Assembly (NCBI GenBank): GCA_019059635.1
Contig: JAGVRJ010000003.1
Coordinates: 620,001 to 684,000, forward strand
Reading direction: 5' to 3'
DNA: 64,000 nt
Origin: Proales similis
Taxonomy: Eukaryota; Rotifera; Eurotatoria; Ploima; Proalidae
Shown in pieces: positions 11,313 through 20,834 of this stretch. The position numbers were made by a program, and so were the translations under genes. Under the pieces are notes generated by a model. That model searched no databases. It worked only from the letters and a program-made list of their open reading frames with translations, and was not told the origin of the DNA. Numbering within the stretch: the stretch's first letter is position 1; each line of letters opens with the position of its first letter.

Positions 11313-11951
11313 CTATTTTCGGATGAAATAGGCGAATAGTGGTGCACGCTGCTGGATTTGTATCTCTTTAAAAGAGCAGCTCTTGGCAATTAGGTCATAG
11401 AGGCTCATGCGCATGTCGGGCTCTTCGTCCGTGATCTGGATCAATGTGCCCGTCGGTTTTAGCTTTGAAGTCAATTGGCGAAGCGATCTGACCGCAAGCT
11501 CGGTCGGATTGTGGCTCGCCTTTAGCAAGCTGTCCAAATAACCTTTATCGAGTATCAAATCAAAAAGGCAATCGCGAAAAGGCAGATGAGTTCCATCCAA
11601 ATTAATGTACTCTTGAACGCTGCTGGTTGCAGTTGAATGAGCGTCCGACTCGTTTTCACTCCAGCCATTGCCTCTACTCGCCATCTCGGCATGTTTCCTC
11701 TCGAGCAGAACGAGCGCCTCGACCGAAAAGTCAGCGCAGAAGCAAATCGTAGACTGAGCTGCACGCCTGCTCAGCTCGAAGCCAAATGTCGACGTGCCGC
11801 AGCCAATGTCCAAGATGAGAGTCGACGGCGTTCGCCTCCACAACGCCTCATGCTCAATGCTTTCAATTATTTCGCTGTAGTCCGCCAGCCATTCGAACCT
11901 TTCCTTGTTGTTACGCGCATAAAACGATTGCCAGTAGGATGACAGCGACAT
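11313..11951 (-). CDS. CSKMT: Citrate synthase lysine methyltransferase-like (METTL12 family)
   Basis: SAM-dependent methyltransferase. The human relative CSKMT acts in mitochondria on citrate synthase. Single exon of 212 residues from ATG 11951 (SLSSYWQSFYARNNKERFEW). Motif I is LILDIGCGTSTFGFEL; post-I acidic segment is CFCADFS; LPFRDCLFDLILDKGYLDS replaces the family's LLLDKGTWDA; GTLIQITDEEPDMRM and FAYFIRK match the human protein's GTLIQFSDEDPDVRL and FAYLIQG. No clear mitochondrial targeting sequence precedes the chosen start; an upstream exon after an acceptor-like CCTAG is possible. A general METTL13/eEF1A-KMT-type function cannot be excluded, but the C-terminal half fits CSKMT best. 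Confidence 0.8.
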   Translation of the reverse strand: MSLSSYWQSFYARNNKERFEWLADYSEIIESIEHEALWRRTPSTLILDIGCGTSTFGFELSRRAAQSTICFCADFSVEALVLLERKHAEMASRGNGWSENESDAHSTATSSVQEYINLDGTHLPFRDCLFDLILDKGYLDSLLKASHNPTELAVRSLRQLTSKLKPTGTLIQITDEEPDMRMSLYDLIAKSCSFKEIQIQQRAPLFAYFIRK

Positions 11952-12873
11952 GTCATGTTTATTGCCGGCCCTAGGCAAGTTTTCTTTGTTTAATTAGTCG
12001 TTCGTCGATCAAAAGGCCTATTTTGAGCCAGAGAGATTAATACGTGAAACTTGTCATCTCTCTCTCTTTTTCCTATTCTATTCTGCTGCCTTTTTTTTGT
12101 TCTCTTTTTATTTCGATTTCATTCAAGCGCACTCTCATCCTCTCTATTGTTCATTAATTTGTTTTTGAGCGTTTAAATCATTTCCCTTCTATCCTCACTA
12201 CATTTGCCCTGTTTGGTCTAATAATGCAATGCAAATTGTCAAGAGGCTCGTTTACCTTTTGTTGTGCGATCCGAATAGAACCGGTGTGAATGAGCGAGCG
12301 GTCGGCGCCAAATTTGACGCATATGCATCAGATTCATTGCGCTTCTTATTTTTTTTTCTTTTTTTTGTTATTCTCGGTCTGCGGCGCGTGAGGCGACCAG
12401 TGGCCAATGGAGGCGTGCTTTCTAAGTGTCTGTTTCCAATTACCGACGAGTTGTTTACTTATACTTAACTCATAATAATAATAAAAATATGGACGAAGAG
12501 AGAATGGCCACCAACACAGAGAATGGCTGCTAATTTATTCATCGTCTGTTGGCGCTCAGGTGTCAGATCAGATCTGTTTAAGGTGCTGACGACGTCCATT
12601 TTCTTTTCTCGTGGTTGCCATCTGCTCTTGCTTGTTGTTACAAGTTACTGTGTCAGTCAAACGATCGCTCGGCTCATTTCGCTTTGCCTGCATGCACATG
12701 ACCATTTAAGTCGGCCTAAGCCGTAAACAAGAAAGGTCGAGGTGTTTAGAATGAGATTAGGACTCGCTCAAAGAGTGTTTACTCTCAAGCGTTGCATGTC
12801 TGCATTTGTCTAGTGCTGCTCGGTCCGTCCGTCCGAGCGGATTAGACCGGCGGCTTAGGGCACCCATTCGCAC

Positions 12874-12910
<37 letters not shown>

Positions 12911-13233
12911 ACACTCTTTGCATTTCTTCATAGACGCGACTCTACTAAACCCTCAATCGCGCTATATTCTTCTCTAACATTACATAATTTGCATTTGAGT
13001 GCGACAGATCGTTTTCAAACGTGACATAAATCGTTTCGCTCTAAACTTTCGCTTTCTATTTTCATTCTTTTTTTTTTCTCTCTCTCTCTTTTCTCTTTCT
13101 TTCGTTGGCGCTATTGTTTCTTGCCGGCCGCTGCATCGTCTTGAGCACGATCTCTTGCTGGGCTTGGCTCGTCCGCGCTATCCAACAAACGTTCAGGACG
13201 TGATTAAACGCAAATATTAGCTTTAGGTTCGTC
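11952..13233. other. Intergenic region with microsatellites
   Basis: Pyrimidine-rich runs near 12056-12110 and 13060-13100 and a (CA)n tract. Presumed to hold the promoter of the CSKMT-like gene (-) and of the SAPCD2-like gene (+). Small open frames here have no family signature. Confidence 0.5.
12876..12908. repeat. (CA)n microsatellite
   Basis: About 16 uninterrupted CA dinucleotides in the upstream region of the SAPCD2-like gene. Confidence 0.95.
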
Positions 13234-14889
13234 ATGAATCAAGAGGCGGTAGATGCGCTAATAAAAAAGTTCTCACTCGATAATAACAATCGCAAGCGGC
13301 CACCAATCGAGCGATTGAAGAGCGACGAGCAACCCCAACAACAACAACAACAACAACTGAAGCAACTTGTAGGTCCATCTGATGGAGACAGAGCCGCGAC
13401 TAACCTAACGACCGCTCATAATTCACCAAAGATTGTTAGCGATCGAGCCGTGCAAACTCTAAAAGCTCTATTTGCAGTATTTGACGTCAACTCGACCGGT
13501 ACCGTCGACTTGAACGAACTTGACGAGCTGGGCTCAAGCAAAAACGAGATATTGAGACAAGTGATCGTGCATTTAAGAGAGAAGCACAATCACGACTTGA
13601 TCGAGCCCACCAATAAAAGCAACAACTGCAGCCGAAACGAGCAAAGTTGTCGCTCTCTCTCCTCCTCTTCGTCGTCGCCCGACACGCCCAAAATAAACAG
13701 AGCTCGAGTATCGCCCCTGGTACAAGAGAGAATTAGAAATCTCGAGCAGAATAAGCACCGGCGTCAACAGCCCCAGTCTCAGCAGCAGTACAATCATCAT
13801 CAGCAGCAGCAACAAGTGGAGGAGAATGGGCGGCCCCATTTGGTCAGCTTTGATGAGTTTATGAATGCGGCCGAGTTCGTGTTGAGTGAGCGACGATCTA
13901 AAATGAATAGAGAAAATAGCAGTGCGAGCAATAGTGTTAAACTCCGAGCCAAATCGACCGAGTTCATTCCCAAAGAGTATGTACAACTGCCCATAAACGT
14001 GATGTCCACCTCGACCAACTCGTCAGTTTCCACATCGACCGCGTCGCCATCGCCAACATCAGTGAAGCCGACCACGCTCTCGCAAGCGTTTGAGCGCAAG
14101 TCAGAAGCAACAGCCTCATGTGGTCCACGCTACTACAGCGGTCCTCTGTCATCGCGCAGCGACAAATCAGAGACCACGTTCAACGCATTCGACCTTCACG
14201 CTCTGGTGATGAAAGAGCACAAGCTGCTTCAAAACGGCCTGGTGAACATCGAACGGCTGAAGCAGCTCTATTTGACCCGACTTAACGAGAACAATCTGAA
14301 GCAGGCCGATCTGAAAAAACTCAAATACCAGAATTTGTTCAGCATTGATCGACTGCTGTTAGATTTGAAGCGCTTCAACGAAATGAACGACTTAATAAAC
14401 GAGTTTCAATCGCACTACGAGCCTGCAGACGAGGACAGGCCGCACTTGAACATGCCCGAGCCGCCGACCTACGAGAATTATTTCGAAATGAAAGGCGAAG
14501 CGCCCAAGTCAGATGTTGACTTTGATCGATTTATAAGCGAGAAACAAACGAAAATAGAGCTGCTTCAGCGCGAAAAGTCAACTCTAATTCGCAAACTGTT
14601 CGAAATCAAGTCCCAATCAGCTGGCATCGAGAAAAACATACTTAAACTACAGAATTCCAACTCATCTCGTCAAAAGGCGCATCTGCCGGCAAACACGCCA
14701 CTGACCAACAGCTCGGCTCACGTCCATGTAAAAGACCTGGCTCCGGTCGGCCACAGTCTAAACTGTGCAGACAGTGCCAGTCTAAATGACTTTATGCGCG
14801 CCAGCTGCGACTCGAGCAAGGAAAATTTTGACTTTAAAATGAACCGACCACTGACCGGCCAGGTTGTTTCTAAATCCGGCTTCGTCTAA
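13234..14889 (+). CDS. Suppressor APC domain-containing protein (SAPCD2-like)
   Basis: Single-exon gene of 551 residues. An N-terminal EF-hand-like segment at about residues 70-110 (LKALFAVFDVNSTGTVDLNE) continues after a low-complexity insert into VSFDEFMNAAEFVLSERR, the split arrangement seen in SAPCD2/p42.3 proteins, which act at the cell cortex on spindle orientation and polarity. Long poly-Gln, poly-Ser and poly-Thr stretches separate this from a C-terminal charged helix (ISEKQTKIELLQREKSTLIR) that fits the suppressor-APC coiled coil. Low complexity makes the assignment moderate; another EF-hand scaffold is possible. The stop lies about 320 bp from the converging ferritin stop. Confidence 0.6.
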   Translation: MNQEAVDALIKKFSLDNNNRKRPPIERLKSDEQPQQQQQQQLKQLVGPSDGDRAATNLTTAHNSPKIVSDRAVQTLKALFAVFDVNSTGTVDLNELDELGSSKNEILRQVIVHLREKHNHDLIEPTNKSNNCSRNEQSCRSLSSSSSSPDTPKINRARVSPLVQERIRNLEQNKHRRQQPQSQQQYNHHQQQQQVEENGRPHLVSFDEFMNAAEFVLSERRSKMNRENSSASNSVKLRAKSTEFIPKEYVQLPINVMSTSTNSSVSTSTASPSPTSVKPTTLSQAFERKSEATASCGPRYYSGPLSSRSDKSETTFNAFDLHALVMKEHKLLQNGLVNIERLKQLYLTRLNENNLKQADLKKLKYQNLFSIDRLLLDLKRFNEMNDLINEFQSHYEPADEDRPHLNMPEPPTYENYFEMKGEAPKSDVDFDRFISEKQTKIELLQREKSTLIRKLFEIKSQSAGIEKNILKLQNSNSSRQKAHLPANTPLTNSSAHVHVKDLAPVGHSLNCADSASLNDFMRASCDSSKENFDFKMNRPLTGQVVSKSGFV

Positions 14890-15211
14890 ATTCAAACGTG
14901 TTTTGTCTGAAAATTATTTTTCTTTTTTTTTTTTATTTCGCTTTTCTCTCGGATATTTTATTGCTGAACCCCTTTGATTATCTCAATTACCATCTACGAA
15001 CGACTTCATTCGTATTTATTTTGCTCTGAATAAAAATGACATATGAAATCGGAGACGAGCCCGTTTGGTCAGCGTTCGATCTGAATTGAAGAGCCAACAC
15101 AGAAGACGAGCGAGGATGTGCGTTTCTTTCTTTATTGCTGGTTTAGTAAAAGTTTTTAAGAAAATTTCCGCTGTCTAACTAGAAAAGAAAGGAGAATGCG
15201 ATCGCGTCGCT

Positions 15212-16089
15212 TCAGTGCTTGGCCAGAATTTCCTTGTCGATCATGTGAAGACCCAAGCCGTCGCACAAAGGCACCTTCTTTCCCTCAGCGTTCACGTGCA
15301 TGGTGATTCTCTCCAGTCTGGTCAACAGATCGGCCAGCTCCTTGGCTGCTTCGACTTGCTCCTGCAAGAACTCGCCCTCGATAAAGTCTTGGAACTAGAC
15401 AACATTCAAGCGTAGATTAGAAGCCTTCTCGAACAACAAGATTGAGTTTAGCATGCCTGAGGATCTTTCTGGTGATTTTCGTAGTTGTCAGCACAGTCGT
15501 GAAGAGTAAGGAGCTGTTCGTTGACTTTCATTTCGATGCCGAGAACAACGTTTATGATCTCACACGCGTTCATTTGCGACCATCGGGTCTCGTTGGCCGG
15601 AGCCTGGCCAATTCGATTTACGAAACAGCTTTTCTAATTCGAATCACTGACTGCGCCTACCTCAATACTCGGGGTCTTGACGTCGGCGCCTCGTGTAAGG
15701 CCGTAGTCGATCATCTTTTGAGCGTGTCCGATCTCCTCCTTCCAGCTCTCTCGGAACATTTTGCTGAAGCCCTCAAGGGCGACTGAATCGTGTCCAAAGT
15801 AGTTGGCCTTTTCAAGTCAAAACTAATTGCTGGCTTTAAAAAAAACGCGCTGAAGACAAACGACCGACCAGTGAGAGGTAAACGTTGGCGGCCTCGAATT
15901 CCATTTTGATCTGTTGATTGAGGAGATTGTCACAGAAAAAGTTTTGTCGGGCACCTTCCAATCAGTTTAGAATTTCAAGCAGAACAAAGCTTCGTGCAGA
16001 TTTAAGCTCAATTGCTTACGCGAATTGGCGGACTGAGCCGAGGCGACGAAGGCCAGGACCAAGAGAGACAAAGTCACTGCTTGTTTCAT
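15212..16089 (-). CDS. Secreted ferritin, heavy-chain type
   Basis: Iron-storage cage subunit. Five exons. A signal peptide (MKQAVTLSLLVLAFVASAQS) sends it to the secretory pathway, as with arthropod secreted ferritins. The four-helix fold is complete: QQIKMEFEAANVYLSL carries the first ferroxidase glutamate and tyrosine; ESWKEEIGHAQK carries the Glu-Glu-x-x-His set; TRWSQMNACEI, the second-half helix with NVVLGIEMKVNEQLL, and DFIEGEFLQEQVEAAKEL follow; it ends in EILAKH. So it should be catalytically active. The last intron (15396-15456) begins with GC, not GT. I looked in the 5' leader for a CAGUGN iron-responsive loop and saw none. Confidence 0.92.
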
Positions 16090-16749
16090 CTTGTTTTCCT
16101 TCAGATTTCAATTTGGTTCTAAACGCGAGCATGAAAGCAGCCAATTTAGAATTTCAAATTTGACGATGCTTGTTGGTGTGCGATATCTTGTGAGCTGTGG
16201 CGCGCCATCGCGCTCTAGCCGCGCGAGGTGATGCTATCCAGTTGGGAAAATGTCGAACGCGTCTGGCAAAGCGACTGTTGAGAGCTAATGTGGGGTCTGC
16301 ATTCAAATAGGCATCTCTTAACGTAACCATGAATAGCTGATATGATGTATCTTGAAAGAGAATGATTCCGACGCGTAGATAATGCTGGTCGTATGATCGC
16401 GCTTAAATAGACGACGATCGGGCGGCACTTGAGAGAGAGAGAGGGAGACGCAAGCTCGAGAGAACACTTCAAACGATATCTTCATCGCTTGACAGGGCTA
16501 AGATGAACCTTGGTACTTGTCGGAGCTTCGCCACTTTAAACTTATTGATTCAGGCTTGATCAAGCTTTAAAGCCACCAGTTCGCCGTCTGACCTGACTTG
16601 AAGCAAACTTCACCTCTCTCGTCAGTAGCTTAGAGAGCCGAAGAAAAACTCGTCCGCAGAGTCCGACCAAGTAGAAAATTGTGGCAAAGAAACTTTATAT
16701 TTATTGGAATAGCGCCTTAAAAAGGCAATTAAAACAAGAACAAACAGAG
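16090..16749. other. Intergenic region
   Basis: Ferritin 5' region on one side and the 3' end of the first GT31 gene on the other. A GA run lies near 16431-16448. No gene is supported. Confidence 0.45.
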
Positions 16750-17907
16750 CTAAGACAATTCACGCCTCTTCCAGCTAAACTCCAAATGAGCCATTTCATC
16801 TGAGCTGCTCGAGCTGAGCAAGCGGTTTTTGGCATCCACTCGATTCCACAAGTCGAGCATCAAGTTCATTGAGAATGGCAAGTGACTAAAGTGGCCGTAG
16901 ATCAGCCAGTCGGACGATTTTCCCTTGAACTTGAGCTCAACAATTTTCTCGTTCAGAACAAACAGTGTGTTTTGCTCGACAAACTTGGCGTTGGCCGCCT
17001 TGGCCACGATGCCCGTGATGAAGTAGTCGTCGATCCAGAAGAACTTGATTCGCTGCGCGAGATCATAGAACTTGGGCACCAGATCACCGCTCATCATAAA
17101 TGCAGCGCCCATGCAATAGTTCTCAAAGTATCTATTCTTGTACTCTTTCTTGGACAAGTACCATTTTGATTTTTTGTTGCGATTCACCACTGCTTTCTTG
17201 ACCACAAAGCAGAGCAGCTGATTCGGCTGGTCGTGTTCGTTCTGAATTAGACCGTTTAAATGACGCCTCAGATGATGCATATTCACGAACACGTCGTCGT
17301 CTGTTTTGAGAACAAACCGGGTTGAGGCACAATTGGCTGAGATCCATTTTAAGGCCATAATCGCCTTGTGAGTAATGTTTCGATAAGAATCGACGAAATC
17401 CTCTTGCAGAATGTCGTTGTAAATCGACGCCTCCAACTGAAGAGCCTCTTGGACTTTTTTGTCGATTGTGGCCCCGATCATGAACAGCAGCTTGATCTCA
17501 GGGAACTGGAGCTTGTTCGCCCAAGTGCTTCGAATTATTTGCCTCTTCATGTAATTGCCTGGCGCCGAATGAACGTAAACAAACATGAACAAGGGTTCAC
17601 TTGAATTGTACTGGTCGCACAGATCATCGGGCGGCTGAATAAGCGGTTTGAACTCGTGCGGGTTGACTATTTGATCGCTCGGATCAAACGAATTATCGTT
17701 GTACAACAGTGAGGCTTGTGCTGAGGCAACAAAACAAAGGAAGAAGAGAATTTTCAAGTAAAACAACAACAGGCCGGGTCCGAGCAGACGACGAGCGCAT
17801 TGATAACGCATGGGAAGAGCGTCGATATTTAGATTTGAGCTCACCGAAGGCGAATTGAAAATGTATGGCTTGCAGCTCGGTAGCAGAGCTGAAATCCGAT
17901 TGTGCAT
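16750..17907 (-). CDS. Beta-1,3-galactosyltransferase-like GT31 glycosyltransferase, copy 1
   Basis: Intronless 385-residue type II membrane protein, expected in the Golgi, that transfers a sugar from a UDP donor in beta-1,3 linkage. A signal-anchor (GLLLFYLKILFFLCFVASA) lies at about residues 45-63. Catalytic-domain signatures: FVYVHSAPGNYMKRQIIRSTWAN; EDFVDSYRNITHKAIMALKW; the DxD-type metal site KTDDDVFVN; YFENYCMGAAFMMSG; and FFWIDDYFITG, which stands in for the usual EDVYVG. First of three tandem paralogues on this strand. It does not share the identical DNA block seen in copies 2 and 3 and is clearly diverged from them. Exact sugar specificity cannot be read from sequence. Confidence 0.88.
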   Translation of the reverse strand: MHNRISALLPSCKPYIFNSPSVSSNLNIDALPMRYQCARRLLGPGLLLFYLKILFFLCFVASAQASLLYNDNSFDPSDQIVNPHEFKPLIQPPDDLCDQYNSSEPLFMFVYVHSAPGNYMKRQIIRSTWANKLQFPEIKLLFMIGATIDKKVQEALQLEASIYNDILQEDFVDSYRNITHKAIMALKWISANCASTRFVLKTDDDVFVNMHHLRRHLNGLIQNEHDQPNQLLCFVVKKAVVNRNKKSKWYLSKKEYKNRYFENYCMGAAFMMSGDLVPKFYDLAQRIKFFWIDDYFITGIVAKAANAKFVEQNTLFVLNEKIVELKFKGKSSDWLIYGHFSHLPFSMNLMLDLWNRVDAKNRLLSSSSSDEMAHLEFSWKRRELS

Positions 17908-18629
17908 TTTAAATTCGACTTTGTGTGCTAGCCGCTCAAATATGCGGTGTAACGCATCTCGCTCGAGAGAAGAGAAGCGATAAATTTTCTAAACGGCATT
18001 TTATCTCGTTTCTCATTTGTGTGCGCGCTGATTAGAGCTCTAGATCAGGAACCTCACCAATCATGAGCGAAATTTATTACGCTTCTAGATGCTCGTCGTT
18101 TGAGCTCGTCCCTTTTTTTTCGCTACGCTCTTGTTTCGAAAGAAGCAAATTCAGTTGCAAAAACAATCCGCACGCGCACACACACACACACACAGATGGA
18201 TTGAAATACATCAACATTAATCTTGATCAAACAATCATCTGAACGAGAATGGAAAAGAAAAAATTATTTTGAAGAAGCTTGTCCGATTTGTTAAAGCACA
18301 CGGCTCAGCCCGACCGTTTTGAATTTCGCATTTCTCTTACAAAGAGCACTAGGCCGTTGGCAACTAAGACTCGGTGAACGCTTGACTGCATATGCGGCCT
18401 CAGACCTACATTCTGTGTGTGTGTCAAAGTTGCCTAATTAGAAATGGGACGATAAGAATTCGCACTGACCCCTTTGACCGTTTTGCTAAGTAAATTAGCA
18501 AACTTGAAAACGCTCAATAAATATTCTTTATTCTTTTGTTGCTCAACAAAAACCGGCCGAAATTTGAGAGAAAAGTAAACTCGGTGAATAAAAGCGCAAA
18601 AAAAAAACAAAAAAACGCAACAGGCTAAC
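17908..18629. other. Intergenic region between GT31 copies 1 and 2
   Basis: Contains a (CA)n tract at about 18175-18194 and A-rich runs near 18600. No gene is supported. Confidence 0.45.
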
Positions 18630-19685
18630 TTAATTGTAGCCGATTAGGCCGCTTGACTTTTCGGAAATGAACTTGTTCCAAATTTCGCTTGGCCAGAGAA
18701 ATTCTTTCCTAAATCTGTACTCGATTCCATTCGTCCAGTGAGAATCGTGAACGAGTGAAGTCGGATGACTGTTAAGTTCTCTCTTAAGTACCAACTTCCA
18801 CAGTGAGTACATCAAGTTGAGATTGTGAGGAATATGACCGAACGCGGTGTATTCTCCTTTTGGCCCTCGGAATCGTTCGTCGACCAGAGAGCGACTCACA
18901 ATGTAGAGCGAATTGAACGTCTCGTGACTGACGTTCACTCGCCTGGCCAACGAGCCAGTGATGTAGTAGTCGTCGATCCAGAAAAACTTTTCATTAAATG
19001 ACTCGCGATACATTTTTTCTGGTAAATCGCCTGAGAGGATGTATGCCGAGCCCGAGCAATAGCGTTCAAAGTAATCCTTGTCGAACTCGTCTTGCGATAC
19101 GTACCACTTGGACTTTTTATCGCGAATGACTTTCATCCGAGTCCAAAGCAGACACATGATTGTGTTCTTAGGACCTCCCTTGAATTCACCAAATGCTTTT
19201 AAATGCCTATAGACAATGAACGGGTTGGCGATGATGTCGTCGTCGACCTTGAGCACGAAGCGGGCGCGCGGACAGTAGGTGGACACCCACTTGAGCGCCA
19301 TGATGCCCTTGTAGGTGAGATTGCGGTAGGAGTCGACAAAGTCCTCCTGGACAATGTCGCCGTAGAGGCTGGCCTCGAGCGCCAGCTGCTCGTTGACGCG
19401 GCGGTCGCTCACCGCGCCCATCATGAACACGAGCCGGGTGTCGGGGAACATGCTCCGGCGCGCCCAGGTGTCGCGCAGCGACATGCGCCGCTTGAAGTTG
19501 CTCGGGCTCGAGTGCACGTAGATCAGCACGAACGGATCACTGGCGTTCTGCTCCGACTGACAAATGGCGTCACCGGGATTCTGCTGGTAATTGAAATCGT
19601 GCGGGTTGATGGGCTTTTTCTCACCGGTCGAGCTCGCTACTGATAAGAGGGCAAGAAAAATAGGAAGTAAGACTTTTCCACCCAT
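18630..19685 (-). CDS. Beta-1,3-galactosyltransferase-like GT31 glycosyltransferase, copy 2
   Basis: Intronless, 351 residues from ATG 19685. The N-terminus (VLLPIFLALLSVASS) reads as a signal peptide or short anchor, and the stem is shorter than in the other two copies. Same catalytic plan: FVLIYVHSSPSNFKRRM, EDFVDSYRNLTYKG, metal-binding KVDDDIIAN, YFERYCSGSAYILSG and FFWIDDYYITG. Residues about 51-159 are encoded by DNA identical base for base to the matching part of copy 3, while the sequence on either side is only moderately similar. That block is much richer in G+C than the rest of the gene. It probably shares donor specificity with copy 3, since the identical block covers the nucleotide-sugar half. 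Confidence 0.88.
   Translation of the reverse strand: MGGKVLLPIFLALLSVASSTGEKKPINPHDFNYQQNPGDAICQSEQNASDPFVLIYVHSSPSNFKRRMSLRDTWARRSMFPDTRLVFMMGAVSDRRVNEQLALEASLYGDIVQEDFVDSYRNLTYKGIMALKWVSTYCPRARFVLKVDDDIIANPFIVYRHLKAFGEFKGGPKNTIMCLLWTRMKVIRDKKSKWYVSQDEFDKDYFERYCSGSAYILSGDLPEKMYRESFNEKFFWIDDYYITGSLARRVNVSHETFNSLYIVSRSLVDERFRGPKGEYTAFGHIPHNLNLMYSLWKLVLKRELNSHPTSLVHDSHWTNGIEYRFRKEFLWPSEIWNKFISEKSSGLIGYN
19209..19535 (-). repeat. Identical 327-bp block, copy A (in GT31 copy 2)
   Basis: Every base matches 21420-21746 (offset 2211). The match stops abruptly at both ends: T versus G before it, A versus G after it. The block is visibly more GC-rich than the flanking coding sequence. Confidence 0.97.
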
Positions 19686-19865
19686 TAGTTCGGCATGCGT
19701 TGCTTCTTATGCATATTCTCCTTTCAATAAAGAAAAAAAAGTTGAAATCCAAGCGTATGCTCACTCTCTCTCACTCAAAAGAAAAACGCGAATTTTTATC
19801 AAAATCCGTTATGAATATGAAAAATGCATGGCCCGTGCGCTTCTATCGACTCTTTGCATACCCAC

Positions 19866-19900
<35 letters not shown>

Positions 19901-20834
19901 CAGTCTCCCAGATAATACACCGCGATAGGGAGCACTAATCAAGCTCGGTTAATTGTAATTCCACGATAAAAACAAAACTGGGACAAATTAAAAAAGCGGC
20001 ACCGAGTTTCAACTCAAAATAAGATGTACCTTTAAAACTGATTGAGCCCACAAGATCGCGATCTTGACACAACGCGATGCTCGCACTTCGTGCCTTGAGT
20101 CTTGACTTGTTTTTTATTCGCCAACTGTGCTGTAACTCGAGAAATCAATGACAATAATTTGCCTACACAACTGGATAAATATTTCACAGAACAAATTTTA
20201 TGTTGCCAAAAGAGAGAGAGAGAGTGAGAATGAGAGGTAGGAGTAAAAAAAAGAGCCAACTCGACTAAACGGTAATTAAAAATAGAAGAAGAAGAAAAAG
20301 CGAATGTGACTATAGAATCAAGTTGATTTTAATAAATCTAAACTAGAGCTCACACAAAAGCCTAAAAAAAGGCCAGGAGAGGACGAGGTTGATTTAATAA
20401 AGGTAAAGTGAAGCAAACGAACGAGCCAAAGAGGCAAAGATGAACAATGCCCCCCACTAAACGAGAAATAGAAATGGTCCACTTTTCGCTCCTAATCTCT
20501 CTTTGGTTCGTCAACATAGCAGTTGAATAACTTATTGCAACTAGCTCCTCATGATACGACAAAAAATGAGCAAAATAAAATGTGAAAGGCTAAAGGATTC
20601 ACTTGCTCGCCCTATGTTCATTTGTATTTCGAACAACAAAAACAAGAATTTAAATTAACACTAGTGGAGGAGAGATTGGAATGGGAGGAAAAAGTGTGGG
20701 AATTGAAGCCTGGTAGACTCGATATGGTTGATAATTGTCGACCTCGATAAGCGGCAGTTGGTTGCTTTAGCTCTCGGAAAAATGAATGTGAGCGGCCCAA
20801 GCGGCTTTCCGCGGCAATTTTAGTTTTATTGCGA
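19686..20834. other. Intergenic region between GT31 copies 2 and 3
   Basis: 1.15 kb with a (CA)n tract at about 19870-19898, a GA run near 20212-20224 and A/T-rich stretches. Contains the promoter of copy 2. No gene is supported. Confidence 0.5.
19870..19898. repeat. (CA)n microsatellite
   Basis: About 14 CA units between GT31 copies 2 and 3. Confidence 0.93.

Noticed and set aside
10098..11313. Operon of CSKMT, PHPT1 and DDC
   Set aside because: Same strand, but gaps are about 190 and 550 bp and there is no spliced-leader acceptor evidence; functions are unrelated.
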